A stretch of 9,068 bases of DNA. Origin: Paracoccaceae bacterium (GTDB lineage: Bacteria; Pseudomonadota; Alphaproteobacteria; Rhodobacterales; Rhodobacteraceae). Below the pieces are notes generated by a model. It had not been told where the DNA came from. It saw nothing but the letters and a program-made list of their open reading frames with translations, and ran no database searches. A program made the translations under genes and the position numbers. Location: contig SLKB01000261.1 of assembly GCA_007134805.1 (NCBI GenBank), forward strand, positions 1 to 9,068. The letters are read 5' to 3'. Position 1 is the stretch's first letter. Every line of letters begins with the position of its first letter. Shown here piece after piece: positions 8,638 through 9,068 of the stretch.

Positions 8638-8666
8638 TTGACAAAACAGCGCCAGGCGTCACCTTA
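8638..8666 (+). promoter_or_regulatory. Probable promoter for cycA
   Basis: TTGACA at 8638-8643 is a perfect housekeeping -35 box. A 17-base spacer leads to ACCTTA at 8661-8666, a poor -10 box. The element lies in the 109-base gap between hemA and cycA, 38 bases before the cycA start. The overlapping CTTGAC at 8637-8642 also resembles the -35 of alphaproteobacterial RpoH promoters, and R. sphaeroides cycA is known to use alternative sigma factors, so the sigma factor is open. I see no TGT-N12-ACA (PpsR/CrtJ) site or TTGAT-N4-ATCAA (FnrL) site in this gap, nor a clear hemA terminator. Confidence 0.4.
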
Positions 8667-8703
8667 GCGCAATTAACAACATCCTTTCGGGAGGACGAGC
8701 TTC

Positions 8704-9068
8704 ATGACTATCAAGACCCGCGCCGCCGTCAGCGCTTTCGCGCTGTCCATGGTCGCGATACAGGTGAGCGCAGGCGATATCGACGCCGGTGCAAGCGCCT
8801 TTACCAGCCAGTGCCAGAACTGCCACAATGTTGTCGATTCCGAGGGCGAGGTGCTGGCAGGGCGCGCCAATGTGCGTACCGGGCCCAACCTCTACGGCGT
8901 CGTCGGGCGTCAGGCAGGCACGATGGACTTCCGCTATGGCGCGTCGCTCGTCGAGGCCGGTGAAGAAGGGCTCGTCTGGGATGCCGAGAACATGGTGCCC
9001 TATCTGATCGACCCCAACAGCTTCCTGCGTGAGACGCTCGACAACAACCGCGCGCGCAGCCAGATGTC
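8704..9068 (+). CDS. cycA: CycA, cytochrome c2 precursor (3' end outside the window)
   Basis: Cytochrome c2 is the soluble periplasmic electron carrier that shuttles electrons from the cytochrome bc1 complex to the photo-oxidised reaction centre. The frame is open from the ATG at 8704 to the window edge (121 codons). Residues 1-23 form a Sec signal peptide, with a basic start (MTIKTR), a hydrophobic core and a probable cut after VSA. The heme c site CQNCH is at 37-41. TGPNLYGVVGRQAGT at 59-73 follows, and the long loop between heme site and TGPNL (VVDSEGEVLAGRANVR) is like R. sphaeroides cytochrome c2. M121, the last complete codon, falls where the axial heme methionine would be (compare KGKMTFKL in R. 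sphaeroides). GGGAGGA at 8689-8695 is a strong ribosome site. hemA-cycA adjacency fits a heme supply and heme protein pairing. Membrane-anchored CycY is less likely, since no anchor is seen. Confidence 0.93.
   Translation, partial: MTIKTRAAVSAFALSMVAIQVSAGDIDAGASAFTSQCQNCHNVVDSEGEVLAGRANVRTGPNLYGVVGRQAGTMDFRYGASLVEAGEEGLVWDAENMVPYLIDPNSFLRETLDNNRARSQM

Overview
The window is a stretch of an alphaproteobacterial photosynthesis gene cluster, read entirely on the + strand. Gene content, gene order, GC-rich codon use and the protein sequences point to a purple or aerobic anoxygenic phototroph of the Rhodobacteraceae (Rhodobacter/Roseobacter type). The genus cannot be fixed from sequence reading alone. 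I see no insertion sequence, phage gene, tRNA, rRNA or CRISPR array.

Layout, left to right: a 70-base leader that probably follows bchH; bchL (71-967); bchM (967-1641); lhaA (1638-3074); puhA (3093-3896); puhB (3932-4573); puhC (4570-5058); bciE (5104-5400); acsF (5397-6491); a short gap with a perfect 28-base palindrome; puhE (6559-7368); hemA (7383-8594); a 109-base gap with a probable promoter; and the 5' part of cycA (8704 to the window edge). Junctions are tight: bchL/bchM overlap by 1 base, bchM/lhaA, puhB/puhC and bciE/acsF by 4 bases, and puhE/hemA are 14 bases apart. This suggests one long operon from the bch genes to at least acsF, with a possible partial break at the palindrome, and then puhE-hemA. 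cycA probably also has its own promoter.

The genes form one pathway. HemA makes 5-aminolevulinate, the first tetrapyrrole precursor. BchM methylates Mg-protoporphyrin IX, AcsF with BciE closes the isocyclic ring using oxygen, and BchL is the ATP-driven reductase of the dark-operative protochlorophyllide reductase. LhaA, PuhB, PuhC and PuhE help assemble light-harvesting complex 1 and the reaction centre, PuhA is the reaction-centre H subunit, and CycA is the periplasmic cytochrome c2 that re-reduces the reaction centre. An oxygen-requiring cyclase sits a few genes from an oxygen-sensitive nitrogenase-like reductase component.

I found no wholly new system. The items most worth a second look are the coupled bciE-acsF pair, the palindrome at 6498-6525, the near-identical translation leaders of puhA and puhE, and the cycA promoter region. 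cycA lacks a stop inside the window, so a simple ORF scan would miss it.
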